From: Pseudomonas fontis
GTDB taxonomy: Bacteria > Pseudomonadota > Gammaproteobacteria > Pseudomonadales > Pseudomonadaceae
Assembly: GCF_028656955.1 (NCBI RefSeq)
Contig: NZ_JAMDGY010000086.1
Span: 1 to 64,000 of the forward strand
Direction: 5' to 3'
Length of the DNA stretch: 64,000 nucleotides
The notes under the pieces were generated by a model. That model had not been told where the DNA came from. It saw nothing but the letters and a program-made list of their open reading frames with translations, and did no database searches. Positions 33,054-42,297 of this stretch are shown piece by piece. The translations under genes were made by a program, and so were the position numbers. Numbering within the stretch: the first letter of the stretch is position 1; the number at the start of each line of letters is the position of its first letter.

Positions 33054-34865
33054 ATGGAATTCAGAAAAGACATAAACGGTTTAAGAGCGCTCGCGGTACT
33101 GGCGGTTGTGATCTACCACTTCAACGCCATGTGGCTGCCGGGCGGCTTTGCCGGTGTGGATGTATTTTTTGTGATTTCGGGATACCTCATGACGGCAATT
33201 ATTTGTCGTGGGGTCAAGGCACATACGTTTAGCCTGCGTCGCTTTTACATTGCCCGGGTGAAACGTATCGTGCCGGTGTTGGCGGTCATGTGCTGCACAT
33301 TGATGGTGTTTGGCTGGATGAGTCTACTCCCGGCTGAATACAAGGAAATGGCCAAGCATGTGCTGAGCAGCCTGGGCTTCTATTCGAACGTCACCTACTT
33401 GAAAGGGCTGGGGTATTTCACTGCCAGCCTGAATGAGCGCTGGCTTCTGCATACCTGGTCACTGTCGGTGGAGTGGCAGTTCTACCTGATCTACCCCGTT
33501 GCACTATTGTTGCTGACGAAACTCTTTGGCCTGCGCGCCTTCTACTTGTTGTCTTCACGGAGTTGGGAGCTCTGCGCCGGTGGCCTGGCCTTCCTGTTTC
33601 CGCTATCGCTCGGTAAAAACTATCAACGGGCCCTGGAATGGTTGGGGCTGGGCTTGATTTTGCTGGGGTATGTGGTCATCTCCAAAGCGGTCATGTGGCC
33701 TGGCTACTACGCATTGCTGCCTGTGGTGGGGACGGTGATGGTCATTGCGGCAAATCGACAGGATTCCATGGTCACGGGCAATCCTGTATTCCAGCGCGTG
33801 GGCCTGTACTCCTACTCGATCTATATTTGGCACTGGCCGGTGATGGTGTACATGAGCTACTCGGGCTGGTTGAGTAGTGTCACCAGCATGCTGCTGGGCG
33901 TGATCGTCTCTCTCGTACTTGGGGGTATCTCTTATTGGCTGATCGAGCGCAAACGCGCTGAACACGCGCAGGGGCTCCGCGCAGCGGCCCCTGTCACTGG
34001 AGTTGTTGCACTCGTTCTATTTAGCCTGTTTGTCTACAAGAGCGACGGAGTAGATTCCGATGTGCGTGGCGAAGGTATTAGCGAGAAGTCAGCGTTCGTC
34101 AATGAGTATGTAGCGTTACACAAGGGCCTGACAGACGCCTACTGGTTGAAATGCAATACCTATGAAACGCTGGCCGCTTCAGGCTCCAGTCAAATTGACG
34201 CGTCGTGCACGCGCAAGCAGGGTGAGGGGGGAGTCTTCTTGTGGGGGGACTCTCATGCGGAAGCCCTATCGCTGGGTATTCGCAGTAGTTTGCCTGAGGG
34301 AGTCGCTTTTTATCAGGTCACCTCATCGGCCTGCGGGGCGTCGCTGACGCATGACTCTGCAACGCTGGAGTTTCAGGCGACCTGCAACGCCTCCAATGAT
34401 TTTGCCTTGCAAGAAATGGCGAGGCTAAAACCGGACGTGGTGGTCATGGCGCAAGCGAGCGCGCACGAAGGTACCGACTGGAATGAGATAGCCCGGCATT
34501 TGAAGACATTGGGTGTCAAAAACGTTGTACTCGTTGGTCCGGTCCCGCAATGGCGGCCGTCGCTGCCGTTGGTCATGACCAAGCGGCACTGGAAGTCCAA
34601 TGGCGACCATATTGTTGATCAGGGGCTTGATCAACGAATGCTGACGTCTGATGGTTTGCTCGGCCAGACGTTGAGCAAACAGTACATTACCTACATCTCT
34701 GTGATTGAGCGCTTGTGTGAAGGGCCTGCTTGCCTTGCCAAGGTAGATAATGGCAAGTCGCTATTGGTTGTTGATTATGGTCACCTCACACCCGCGGCGT
34801 CCAAATATGTGGGGTCGACAATTATTCTTCCGGTACTCAAGCAGCTTGCGACGGCGATCCCATGA
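33054..34865 (+). CDS. OafA-type acyltransferase with C-terminal SGNH domain, apparent internal deletion
   Basis: 603 residues. The N-terminal acyltransferase-3 domain begins EFRKDINGLRALAVLAVVIYHF with catalytic His22 and continues GGFAGVDVFFVISGYLMT and LHTWSLSVEWQFYLIYP. Near residues 158-166 the sequence jumps from LLTKLFGLRA to FYLLSSRSWELCAGG, so the roughly 60 residues (two membrane helices) normally between these elements appear missing in frame. The C-terminal periplasmic SGNH domain is complete: GDSHAEAL (about residue 398) and DYGHLTP (Asp574, His577). Such proteins O-acetylate lipopolysaccharide O-antigen, exopolysaccharide or peptidoglycan. The deletion could impair it. Confidence 0.88.
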   Translation: MEFRKDINGLRALAVLAVVIYHFNAMWLPGGFAGVDVFFVISGYLMTAIICRGVKAHTFSLRRFYIARVKRIVPVLAVMCCTLMVFGWMSLLPAEYKEMAKHVLSSLGFYSNVTYLKGLGYFTASLNERWLLHTWSLSVEWQFYLIYPVALLLLTKLFGLRAFYLLSSRSWELCAGGLAFLFPLSLGKNYQRALEWLGLGLILLGYVVISKAVMWPGYYALLPVVGTVMVIAANRQDSMVTGNPVFQRVGLYSYSIYIWHWPVMVYMSYSGWLSSVTSMLLGVIVSLVLGGISYWLIERKRAEHAQGLRAAAPVTGVVALVLFSLFVYKSDGVDSDVRGEGISEKSAFVNEYVALHKGLTDAYWLKCNTYETLAASGSSQIDASCTRKQGEGGVFLWGDSHAEALSLGIRSSLPEGVAFYQVTSSACGASLTHDSATLEFQATCNASNDFALQEMARLKPDVVVMAQASAHEGTDWNEIARHLKTLGVKNVVLVGPVPQWRPSLPLVMTKRHWKSNGDHIVDQGLDQRMLTSDGLLGQTLSKQYITYISVIERLCEGPACLAKVDNGKSLLVVDYGHLTPAASKYVGSTIILPVLKQLATAIP

Positions 34866-35038
34866 CCTGACGCTTCACCTTGCCTCGTGGGTATTGGGTG
34901 CCGCCACGAGCGGTGGAGCGAGACGCTGTTCCGGTCGAAAGTGTGCGCCTCTTCGAGCGAGAGGCGCACCGCCTGATGGTTTTTGCACGGCAGAGCGATA
35001 AATGTCGAACTCACCGCTGGAGGGGCGAGGCGGTATCG

Positions 35039-36994
35039 ATGGATTGTTGCAATAATATTTCGCAATTCTGCCGTGAGGCACATAAAATCCGCAGCCGGCC
35101 ATCCTCCAATATTCTAATCGCCAGGTTCTGCACAGTGAGCAAAATTGCAACAGTGAGTAGCGGTATACTCCGTTTTATACGCGAAGCGTTTATTTATCTT
35201 TCTTTCTCCGTGTTACTGGTATGCCTGGTTGAATGGTGTGCTGGATTGAACCTGGTTACGCTGAACTTTCTGACCCTCTCGATACGCGAAGCGAGCGTAA
35301 CGGCACTGTTGTTGGCAAGTCTGTTTGTTCTGCTCGACACCGTAGTGCGGCGGCGCTATTTCTCAATGTTGCCATTGGCGCTGCCACTCATAGTGATAGC
35401 AATTATCAGTCAGCAAAAACTGGGCTATCTTTCAGAGCCGCTATATCCCTGGGATTTCATCTTTGCCGAGCAGATCTACAAGTTGCTGCCTGAGCTTGCC
35501 AATGAAAAGCCCCAGCAGTTGATGGTTGTGCTCGGGTGCGGCCTGCTGCTGACTGCCTTGACGCTTTGGCTCATTCGCCTGGTCTTCCGCAAGCAGCGCG
35601 GCACAGCGCCTGGGCGGCCGATGCTGGCAAGCAGCGTGTTGACAGTGCTTGCCCTGGTGGTCTGTATCAACACCGCTTTCGGTCAGCGGTTTGTGCAGGA
35701 CGTGCTGAAGATTCAGGCCATGCCCTGGGTTCAGGTCGAAAACTACAGGCAGAACGGATTTATCCTGGCCTTTGCCATGAACATGGAGTCCGCACTGATC
35801 GAGCGGCCAGACCTGTCCGTCGATACCGTGCTGGAGCAAGTTGCCAAGCTTCCCGCTGTGCCGGCTGCGGCAAGTGATGAGCAACGACCAGACATCATTT
35901 TCGTCATGAGCGAGGCCTTCTGGGACCCTACACGTCTGCCGGGCGTCCACCTGAGCCCTGATCCCATGCCGACCATACGTGCGTTGTCTTCCGGCGATAT
36001 CTTTTCACCTAGCCAAGGTGGCAACACCTCGAATGTGGAGTTCGAGCTGCTTACCGGTTTCTCCAATGCCTTCCTGCCCGTCGGCTCTGTGCCGTATCAA
36101 CAGTATGTGCACAGGAACCTCCCGTCGATCATCTGGACGCTGAAGGCTCAGGGCTATGCGACCATGGCCATGCACCCCTACTACAAGCACTTCTGGAACC
36201 GCGACAACGTCTACCGGTACCTGGGGTTCGACCATTTCATGGCGCTTGAAGATATGCCCGGCATTGCAGCCCGTGGCCCATTTGCGGGTGATGGGGCATT
36301 GCTGGATCGTTTGTATGAAACCCTGGAAGCCACCACGCAACCAACGGTGCTGTTCGCCATTACCATGCAAAACCACGGTCCTTATGAAAAGGACAGGTAT
36401 GCGCAACCCATGGTCTCCATGCAGTTGGATGGGCAACTGGATGAGCACGATGCCGTGCAGATCTATAGCCAAGGCGTACACGATGCGGATGACGCATTGA
36501 AGTTGTTGATTGAGCGATTGAGCAAACGCTCGCGCCCCAGCCTTTTGGTCTTTTTCGGCGACCATACGCCCTATCTGGGCAAGAACCTGTCTGCCTATCG
36601 ACAGTCCGGTCTCGTCAGCAACTCAGCGTCCGATGAGTTGAGTCAGAGTGATTATGTGAACCTGCATCAAACGCCACTGGTGATCTGGTCTTCTACCCCA
36701 GCGCAGTCGGGTGCTCAGGTTGAGAAACTGTTGAGCCCCAGCATGCTTCCGAGCGTGATAATGAACAAGCTGCATATCCAGCACCCGTTCTATTCCGGTG
36801 TACTGCAGGATGTAGCGCGGGCGTTCCCGGTGGTCGACCGCCGTGTGCTGCGCAAGGAAGATGGGCAATGGATCGAACACTGGCGTGGGCAAGAAGACCC
36901 GTCAATCCAGCGTTATCATGCAATCCAGTACGACATGATCTTTGGTAAGCAGGAGAGCCATTCGGCGCTTTTCAGTGATATGCCGATCCAGTAG
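35039..36994 (+). CDS. LTA synthase-like phosphoglycerol transferase (sulfatase fold)
   Basis: 651 residues if it starts at the ATG at 35039 (gagg 8 bases upstream); a GTG at 35135 (619 residues) would start closer to the first membrane helix and is a good alternative. Four or five N-terminal membrane helices precede a periplasmic sulfatase-like domain: DIIFVMSEAFWDPTRLPG, the nucleophile threonine in GGNTSNVEFELLTG, AMHPYYKHFWNRDNVY and the metal pair in VFFGDHTPYLG. All catalytic elements are present. In Gram-negatives such enzymes add phosphoglycerol or phosphoethanolamine-like groups to glucans or surface polysaccharide. It follows an acyltransferase gene and precedes a methyltransferase gene. 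Confidence 0.88.
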   Translation: MDCCNNISQFCREAHKIRSRPSSNILIARFCTVSKIATVSSGILRFIREAFIYLSFSVLLVCLVEWCAGLNLVTLNFLTLSIREASVTALLLASLFVLLDTVVRRRYFSMLPLALPLIVIAIISQQKLGYLSEPLYPWDFIFAEQIYKLLPELANEKPQQLMVVLGCGLLLTALTLWLIRLVFRKQRGTAPGRPMLASSVLTVLALVVCINTAFGQRFVQDVLKIQAMPWVQVENYRQNGFILAFAMNMESALIERPDLSVDTVLEQVAKLPAVPAAASDEQRPDIIFVMSEAFWDPTRLPGVHLSPDPMPTIRALSSGDIFSPSQGGNTSNVEFELLTGFSNAFLPVGSVPYQQYVHRNLPSIIWTLKAQGYATMAMHPYYKHFWNRDNVYRYLGFDHFMALEDMPGIAARGPFAGDGALLDRLYETLEATTQPTVLFAITMQNHGPYEKDRYAQPMVSMQLDGQLDEHDAVQIYSQGVHDADDALKLLIERLSKRSRPSLLVFFGDHTPYLGKNLSAYRQSGLVSNSASDELSQSDYVNLHQTPLVIWSSTPAQSGAQVEKLLSPSMLPSVIMNKLHIQHPFYSGVLQDVARAFPVVDRRVLRKEDGQWIEHWRGQEDPSIQRYHAIQYDMIFGKQESHSALFSDMPIQ

Positions 36995-37110
36995 CACGCC
37001 GAGGCCAGTGCAGCCGACGCCGACTCAATAAAATCCTGCGCTAGCCGATAGTGATCGTGTCGGCTGCCTGCTCGGCCTGGCATCTATTTTTCGAAGGGAC
37101 AAGAGTCGTT

Positions 37111-38037
37111 ATGAACGTTAATGGAATGGCACTGGCCAGCAAGTATTGTCAGGGTTTCGGCCTGGAGCTTGGCGCTGCCGCGCATAACGCCTTCTATTTG
37201 CCAGATTGCCTCAACCTGGCGCCCTGTGATGGCGAGTCATTCCTGCACCCGAAGGACCTGGAAGACTACCAGCACTACAAGGCCGAACAGGGCAGCTACC
37301 ACGTGGCGCCGGCCAAGGTCGATGCGCTGGGCGACTTTCTGGAAATCCCATTCGCCGCCGACACCTTCGACTACCTGATCAGCTCGCACGTCATCGAGCA
37401 TGTGCCGAACCTGTTTGCCGCCTATGTCGAGGCCTCGCGGGTGGTCAAGGATGGCGGGGTGTTCTTCTGCATTTTCCCCAACCGCAACGCCGAACCCACG
37501 GACCGGATCCGTGCGCTGACCACCCTTGAGCAGATGATCGAGGCGTATGAGCAACGCATCGACATGAGCAAGATCAGTGAACACCTCTGGCGTGGTCATC
37601 ACCTGGTGTTCTCGTTGCAGAGCATGCTGCGCGCGATCAACCTGGTGAACTCCGTCGGCATTGGCCACTGGCTGATCGAAAGCGTCGAGGAAACCGACTC
37701 CAAAGTCGGCAATGGCCACACGGTGGTGTTGAGAAAGCAGGAAGGGCTGTCGGGCCTGACCTATACGGATGTCAGCCAGTTCAACGACGCCTTCAACGCA
37801 CGCTTGCAGGCACAGGACCTCACCGGTGCGCTGCACCTGGTGAAGGCTGCGCTGTCGTTCGACTTCTTCAACGCGCACAACCTGTACCTGGCGTTTGCCC
37901 TCAGCTGCCAAATGGACAACACGGTTGAAGGCCTGGAGTTCCTGCGTCAGGCCTTGATCATCAACCCGGAAAACGAAGAGCTGCGCAAACTGTTCGTGCA
38001 GTTCAGCGGTGGCCCGTTCGTGAACCCGGTGCTCTGA
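37111..38037 (+). CDS. SAM-dependent methyltransferase with TPR-like C-terminus
   Basis: 308 residues from the ATG at 37111; an open stretch upstream belongs to no domain. The methyltransferase core has motif I LELGAAAHNAF, the acidic DALGDFLEIPFAADTFDYLI region and SHVIEHVPN, then FFCIFPNRNAEPTDR. The last 80 residues form TPR-like helices (DAFNARLQAQDLTGALHLV ... EGLEFLRQALIINPENEEL). Similar proteins occur in surface polysaccharide loci and as stand-alone genes. It follows the LTA-synthase-like gene, so methylation of a glycan or lipid carrier is possible, but the substrate is unknown. Confidence 0.8.
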   Translation: MNVNGMALASKYCQGFGLELGAAAHNAFYLPDCLNLAPCDGESFLHPKDLEDYQHYKAEQGSYHVAPAKVDALGDFLEIPFAADTFDYLISSHVIEHVPNLFAAYVEASRVVKDGGVFFCIFPNRNAEPTDRIRALTTLEQMIEAYEQRIDMSKISEHLWRGHHLVFSLQSMLRAINLVNSVGIGHWLIESVEETDSKVGNGHTVVLRKQEGLSGLTYTDVSQFNDAFNARLQAQDLTGALHLVKAALSFDFFNAHNLYLAFALSCQMDNTVEGLEFLRQALIINPENEELRKLFVQFSGGPFVNPVL

Positions 38038-38287
38038 GCACCGGGTACCCGGTCAGATCACGATCAGCCCCGTGGCCAAGCTGTAGATCGCCGCCAGGCT
38101 GAAGATGGCCAGCCCGACCCGGGTAATTCATCGTGGCCTCCAGGCGGCGTGCGCGTTCCCGATGGAGTCACTGGAAAATGCACTCTGACTGTATTCACGT
38201 TGATCATCGCGCAATGCGTCGCAGCGTCGTCCTGGCCAGGTGCGACGCGTCACGCGCGCGGGTTTTACCCCTGCGCCGGGGGGGGAA

Positions 38288-39073
38288 TCAGAACGCCAGC
38301 TTGTAGCCGATCATCAACAGCATCGCCGCCAGGCACGGGCGCAGGACGTTGTCGGAGATGCGCCCGGTCAGGTGGCTGCCGAAGTAGATGCCCGGCAGCG
38401 AGCCGAGCAGCAGGTAGCCCAGCAGCGACCAGTCCATGTTGCCCATGCCGGCATGGCCCAGGCCCGCCACCAGGGTCAGCGGCACGGCGTGGGCGATCTC
38501 GGTGCCGACCAGGCGGCGGGTGACCAGGTGCGGGTACAGCAGGAACAGCGCCACGGTGCCCAGCGCGCCAGCACCAATGGAGGTCAGCGAAACCATTACG
38601 CCAAGTACCACCCCGGTGACCACGGTGAGCGAGTTCAGGCTGCGTGCGTTCAGGCTATAGCGGTCACTGGCGTGCTTGCTGGCAAAGGCTTGCAGCTTGG
38701 CCTTGAACAGGATCGCCAGCGCGGTAAGGATCAGCACCACCGCCAGGCCTTGCTTGATGATCGCGTTCAGCGCCTGGGTGTCGGTGTGCAGGGTGGACAG
38801 GAACCACAGGGTCATTGCCGCAGCCGGGACGCTGCCCAGGGTCAGCCAGCCGGTGATCTTCCAGTCGATGTTCTTTTGCTTGCCATGCACCCAGACACCA
38901 CTGGCCTTGGTGATTGCAGCATAGAGAAGGTCGGTGCCCACGGCGGTTGCCGGGTTGATGCCGAACCACAGCAGGATGGGGGTCATCAGCGAGCCACCGC
39001 CAACGCCGGTCACGCCGACGATGAAGCCTACAACCAAGCCTGCAATCGTGAAGCCGAAAGATCCTACATCCAT
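38288..39073 (-). CDS. TauE/SafE family sulfite/anion exporter
   Basis: 261 residues with eight hydrophobic segments in two repeats. The family start FIVGVTGVGGGSLMTPILLW and the repeated VVLGVMVSLTSIGAGALGTV are present, with PLTLVAGLGHAGMGN toward the end. Members export sulfite, sulfoacetate or other organic anions. No sulfur genes are adjacent. The 250-bp gap downstream holds a palindrome accgggtacccggt (38039-38052) and a possible decayed micro-gene. Confidence 0.92.
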   Translation of the reverse strand: MDVGSFGFTIAGLVVGFIVGVTGVGGGSLMTPILLWFGINPATAVGTDLLYAAITKASGVWVHGKQKNIDWKITGWLTLGSVPAAAMTLWFLSTLHTDTQALNAIIKQGLAVVLILTALAILFKAKLQAFASKHASDRYSLNARSLNSLTVVTGVVLGVMVSLTSIGAGALGTVALFLLYPHLVTRRLVGTEIAHAVPLTLVAGLGHAGMGNMDWSLLGYLLLGSLPGIYFGSHLTGRISDNVLRPCLAAMLLMIGYKLAF

Positions 39074-39200
39074 AAATAACCTAAACGCCCAACGTGCCCG
39101 TGATCGGATGAACGCAGCATAAAGGTTTTTTTATAGCCAAATAGACTAGTTCGTTATTAGGTTATAACTACGGAAGCTGTAGGAGGTACGTTGAAGTATT

Positions 39201-39229
39201 GCAACCGACTCGTCGGGAGAGTCGGTTGC
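39201..39229 (-). terminator. Hairpin terminator of the chemoreceptor gene
   Basis: Perfect 11-bp stem gcaaccgactc / gagtcggttgc with a 7-nt loop, 15 bases beyond the stop of the minus-strand chemoreceptor gene. Confidence 0.7.
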
Positions 39230-39243
39230 ACAAGGGGCGGGGG

Positions 39244-41130
39244 TTAGATCTTGAAGCTGTCGACCAGCTGTTTCAGGCGCCCGGCCTGACGCGCCAGGTC
39301 ATCACAATGCTTCAGCGTGTCATTGAGGTTGACCACGCCTTGCTGGTTGAGCACGTTGATCTGGGTGATGTCCAGGTTCAGGCTCTCGACCACGGCAGTC
39401 TGCTCCTCGGTAGCGGCTGCCACCGACTGGTTCATGCCATCGATCTCGCCGATGCGCTGGGTGACGCTGGTCAGGCGTTCGCCCGCCTGGTTGGCCACCA
39501 CCACGCTTTCCTCGCTGGAGACCTGGCTGGCGTTCATGTTGTGCACCGCTTCACGCGAGCCCACCTGGAGCGTGGTGATCATCTTGTGGATCTCCTCGGC
39601 CGACTCCTGGGTACGGTGGGCGAGGTTGCGCACTTCATCGGCGACTACCGCGAAACCACGGCCGGCTTCACCGGCACGGGCCGCTTCGATGGCCGCGTTG
39701 AGCGCCAGCAGGTTGGTCTGCTGGGAGATGCCCTTGATCACGTCAAGGATCTGCCCGATGTCGTCGGTGCTGGTGTTCAGGGTTTCGATCTGCTGGCACG
39801 ACTCGCTGATCTTCTGCGACAGCGCAGTCATCGCCGAGATGGTTTCCTGCACCACCTGACGACCGTCGTTGGCCTGGTCGCTGGCGCCGCTGGCGTGTTG
39901 CGAGGCATCGGCGGCGTTGCGCGCGATTTCCTGGGTAGCAGCGCCCAGTTCGTTGATCGCGGCGGCAACGCTGTTGGTGCGCATGCTTTGCTCTTCCGAG
40001 CCGATGATCGAGGCGTTCGACGCCGCCATCACCCGCTCCGACAGGTCGTGTACCTGGCGGGTAGCCGAGGACACTTCCGAGATCGACGCGTGAATCCGCT
40101 CGACGAACTGGTTGAACGAGGTCGCCAGTTCACCGAACTCGTCCTTGTTCTCTACCACCAGGCGGCGAGTCAGGTCGCCTTCACCCTGGGCGATGTCCTG
40201 CATGGCGCGGCCCATGGTGGTCAGCGGACGCATCAGCAGCGGGATCAGCAGGCCGAGCAGGCCGGCAATGACCGCCACGGCAATCAGCATGGCAATGATC
40301 GCGGAGGTACGGAACTGGCTGAGCGGGGCGTAGGCCTTGTCCTTGTCGATCGACAGACCGATGTACCAGTTGGCCGAGGGCAGGCCGGCGACCGGGGTGA
40401 AGGAGAGGATGCGCTCCTGGCCGTTCAACACCACGTCCTGGTTGCCCGACTGGATGCGCAGGTTGCTGCCGGGGTAGATGTCCTTGAGGTTCTTCATCAC
40501 CTGGTCTTTGTCCGGGCTGACGATCACCTGGCCGTTGCCGTCCACCAGGAAGGCATGGCCGATGCCGCCGAAGTCCACGGCGTTGATGATGTCGACCAGG
40601 GTCGCCAGGCTCAGGTCACCACCGACCACGCCGAGCAGCTCGCCCGAGCCCTTGGCCTTGACCGGCATGGCGATGGTCACCACCAGGCCGCCGACGGCGG
40701 CCATGTACGGCGGGGTCAGCATGGTCTTGTTGGCGGCAACGGCGGCGGTGTACCACGGGCGTTGGCGCGGGTCGTAGCCGTCAGGCATCTTCGCGTCGGG
40801 GCGCTGGGTGAACACACCATTGGCCTGGCCGACGTAGGTGAACTGGAAGTTGTCGGTGAACGACGGCTGGTCGACCAACCCCGGGAAGTCGGCGTTGGCG
40901 CCTTGGTGGGCGACGTTCTGCGAGAGGTTCTCGAGCACCAGCACACGGCCGCTCATCCAGTTCTGCACGCTACTGGCGGTCAGGTCACCGGCTTGCTGCA
41001 CGGAGGACTCAATGTTCTGGTGAATGGTGTTGCGTTGCAGGTAATCGTTGTACAGGGTGAACAATGCGAAGGCCAAGACCACCACGCCGCAGGCGCTGAG
41101 CAGGATCTTGTGGCGGAATTTCAGGTTCAT
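39244..41130 (-). CDS. Methyl-accepting chemotaxis protein with amino-acid-type dCache_1 domain
   Basis: 628 residues. Membrane helix 1 (about 8-28), periplasmic dCache_1 domain, membrane helix 2 (about 277-300), HAMP (LLMRPLTTMGRAMQDIAQGE), and a signalling domain with the hairpin tip EIARNAADASQHASGASDQ and IEAARAGEAGRGFAVVADEVRNLA. The ligand pocket has Tyr119, Arg124, Trp126, Tyr127 and Asp172 (GYDPRQRPWYTAA ... GVVGGDLSL), which is the dCache_1AA amino-acid-binding signature known from PctA and McpA-type receptors. Likely a receptor for L-amino acids or GABA-like amines. Monocistronic. Confidence 0.93.
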   Translation of the reverse strand: MNLKFRHKILLSACGVVVLAFALFTLYNDYLQRNTIHQNIESSVQQAGDLTASSVQNWMSGRVLVLENLSQNVAHQGANADFPGLVDQPSFTDNFQFTYVGQANGVFTQRPDAKMPDGYDPRQRPWYTAAVAANKTMLTPPYMAAVGGLVVTIAMPVKAKGSGELLGVVGGDLSLATLVDIINAVDFGGIGHAFLVDGNGQVIVSPDKDQVMKNLKDIYPGSNLRIQSGNQDVVLNGQERILSFTPVAGLPSANWYIGLSIDKDKAYAPLSQFRTSAIIAMLIAVAVIAGLLGLLIPLLMRPLTTMGRAMQDIAQGEGDLTRRLVVENKDEFGELATSFNQFVERIHASISEVSSATRQVHDLSERVMAASNASIIGSEEQSMRTNSVAAAINELGAATQEIARNAADASQHASGASDQANDGRQVVQETISAMTALSQKISESCQQIETLNTSTDDIGQILDVIKGISQQTNLLALNAAIEAARAGEAGRGFAVVADEVRNLAHRTQESAEEIHKMITTLQVGSREAVHNMNASQVSSEESVVVANQAGERLTSVTQRIGEIDGMNQSVAAATEEQTAVVESLNLDITQINVLNQQGVVNLNDTLKHCDDLARQAGRLKQLVDSFKI

Positions 41131-41286
41131 GTTTCGAGACCTTGTGCCAGAAAAAGGAAGTGTGGCCGAGCGTTTCAGGACCTTGTGGGCACTGCTGTCG
41201 CGCTGAACCAGGCATCTAACCCGAAGGTTATCGGCAGAAGGCCTGAAAAATTTACGGGCTTTTTGTCACAGGTGTTTCAAACCGTC

Positions 41287-42165
41287 TCAACGCACCAGCA
41301 AACCGACCAGTTCCTGGGCTGCGCGTTGCAGCGGCTGGCTTTTGCGCCAGCAGGCATGCACGGGCAGTTGCAGCTCGTTCTTGGTGTTGCGAAAGGCCAG
41401 TCGCACCAGCCTGCCGGCGGCCAGCAGCGGGGCAATGCGCGACAACGGGAAGTCGCCCCAGCCCAGGCCTGCCTCGACCATCTCGATGGCCATGCCGAGG
41501 CTGTCGGTGCGCCAATGCGAGGTGCCGATCAGCGGGCGGGTGTCGGCCATGGGCAGGTCGCGACTGGCGACGATGATCTGGCGCACGTTGATCAGGTCTT
41601 CCAGGTAGCGCACCTGGCCGCGCTCGCTCAACGCCGGGTGATGGGGGGAAACCGTGGCGGTCAGGGACTCCGTACCGATGTGCTGGAAGCGCTGGCGTGG
41701 GTCGACGCTCAGCCCGGCGAAGGCCAGGCACAGGCCGACCCGGCCTTCGTGCAACAGCTGCAGGGCATCCTCCTGCGGAGCGGTGAACACTTCGACATCC
41801 AGCAGCGGGTGGCGCTCGCTGAGGGTTTTGATCGCGCGCAGCAGGGGTTGATGGTCGATGTCCGGGACCACGGCAATGGCCAGCTTGCTCTCCAGCCCTT
41901 GCGACAGCTCGATGGCATGCACCTGCAACTGCGCCAGTTGCTCGGCGATCAACCGGGCATGCGGTTCCAGCGCCTGGGCGAGGGCAGTGGGGCGGGTTTC
42001 GCGGTGGGTGCGTTCGAACAAGGCGAAGCCCAGCTCGGCTTCGAGGTTGGCAATCGCCATGCTCACGGCCGAAGGCACGCGGCCCAGGGCGCGGGCAGCG
42101 GCGGAAAACGAGCCGCGGTCGAGCACGGCAAGGAACAGTTCGATGTTGTCGCTGGAGAAGTTCAT
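41287..42165 (-). CDS. LysR family regulator divergent from a PACE efflux gene
   Basis: 292 residues: helix-turn-helix at the N-terminus (FSSDNIELFLAVLDRGSFSA, LGRVPSAVSMAIANLEAELG) and a LysR substrate domain. It is divergent from a PACE transporter gene with a 132-bp gap. A LysR-PACE divergent pair is the common arrangement, in which the regulator (AceR in Acinetobacter) activates the transporter in response to its substrate. Confidence 0.92.
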   Translation of the reverse strand: MNFSSDNIELFLAVLDRGSFSAAARALGRVPSAVSMAIANLEAELGFALFERTHRETRPTALAQALEPHARLIAEQLAQLQVHAIELSQGLESKLAIAVVPDIDHQPLLRAIKTLSERHPLLDVEVFTAPQEDALQLLHEGRVGLCLAFAGLSVDPRQRFQHIGTESLTATVSPHHPALSERGQVRYLEDLINVRQIIVASRDLPMADTRPLIGTSHWRTDSLGMAIEMVEAGLGWGDFPLSRIAPLLAAGRLVRLAFRNTKNELQLPVHACWRKSQPLQRAAQELVGLLVR

Positions 42166-42297
42166 GCGCGGCCAAGAGGCAGGTTGATATCAGTCAATCT
42201 GATAGTTGCTGACTTTTTCTGTCAAGAACATTGACTCATCCTGCGCCCCTCTGCTGCCCCGACCGGGTGGCCAATGGCTTTGAATACGAGGTAAAGG

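Noticed and set aside
39199..42234. 1011-codon open frame on the plus strand opposite the chemoreceptor and LysR genes
   Set aside because: It is the antisense of two clear genes; its composition is the His/Gln/Gly-rich pattern of a shadow frame in high-GC DNA and it has no recognisable domain.
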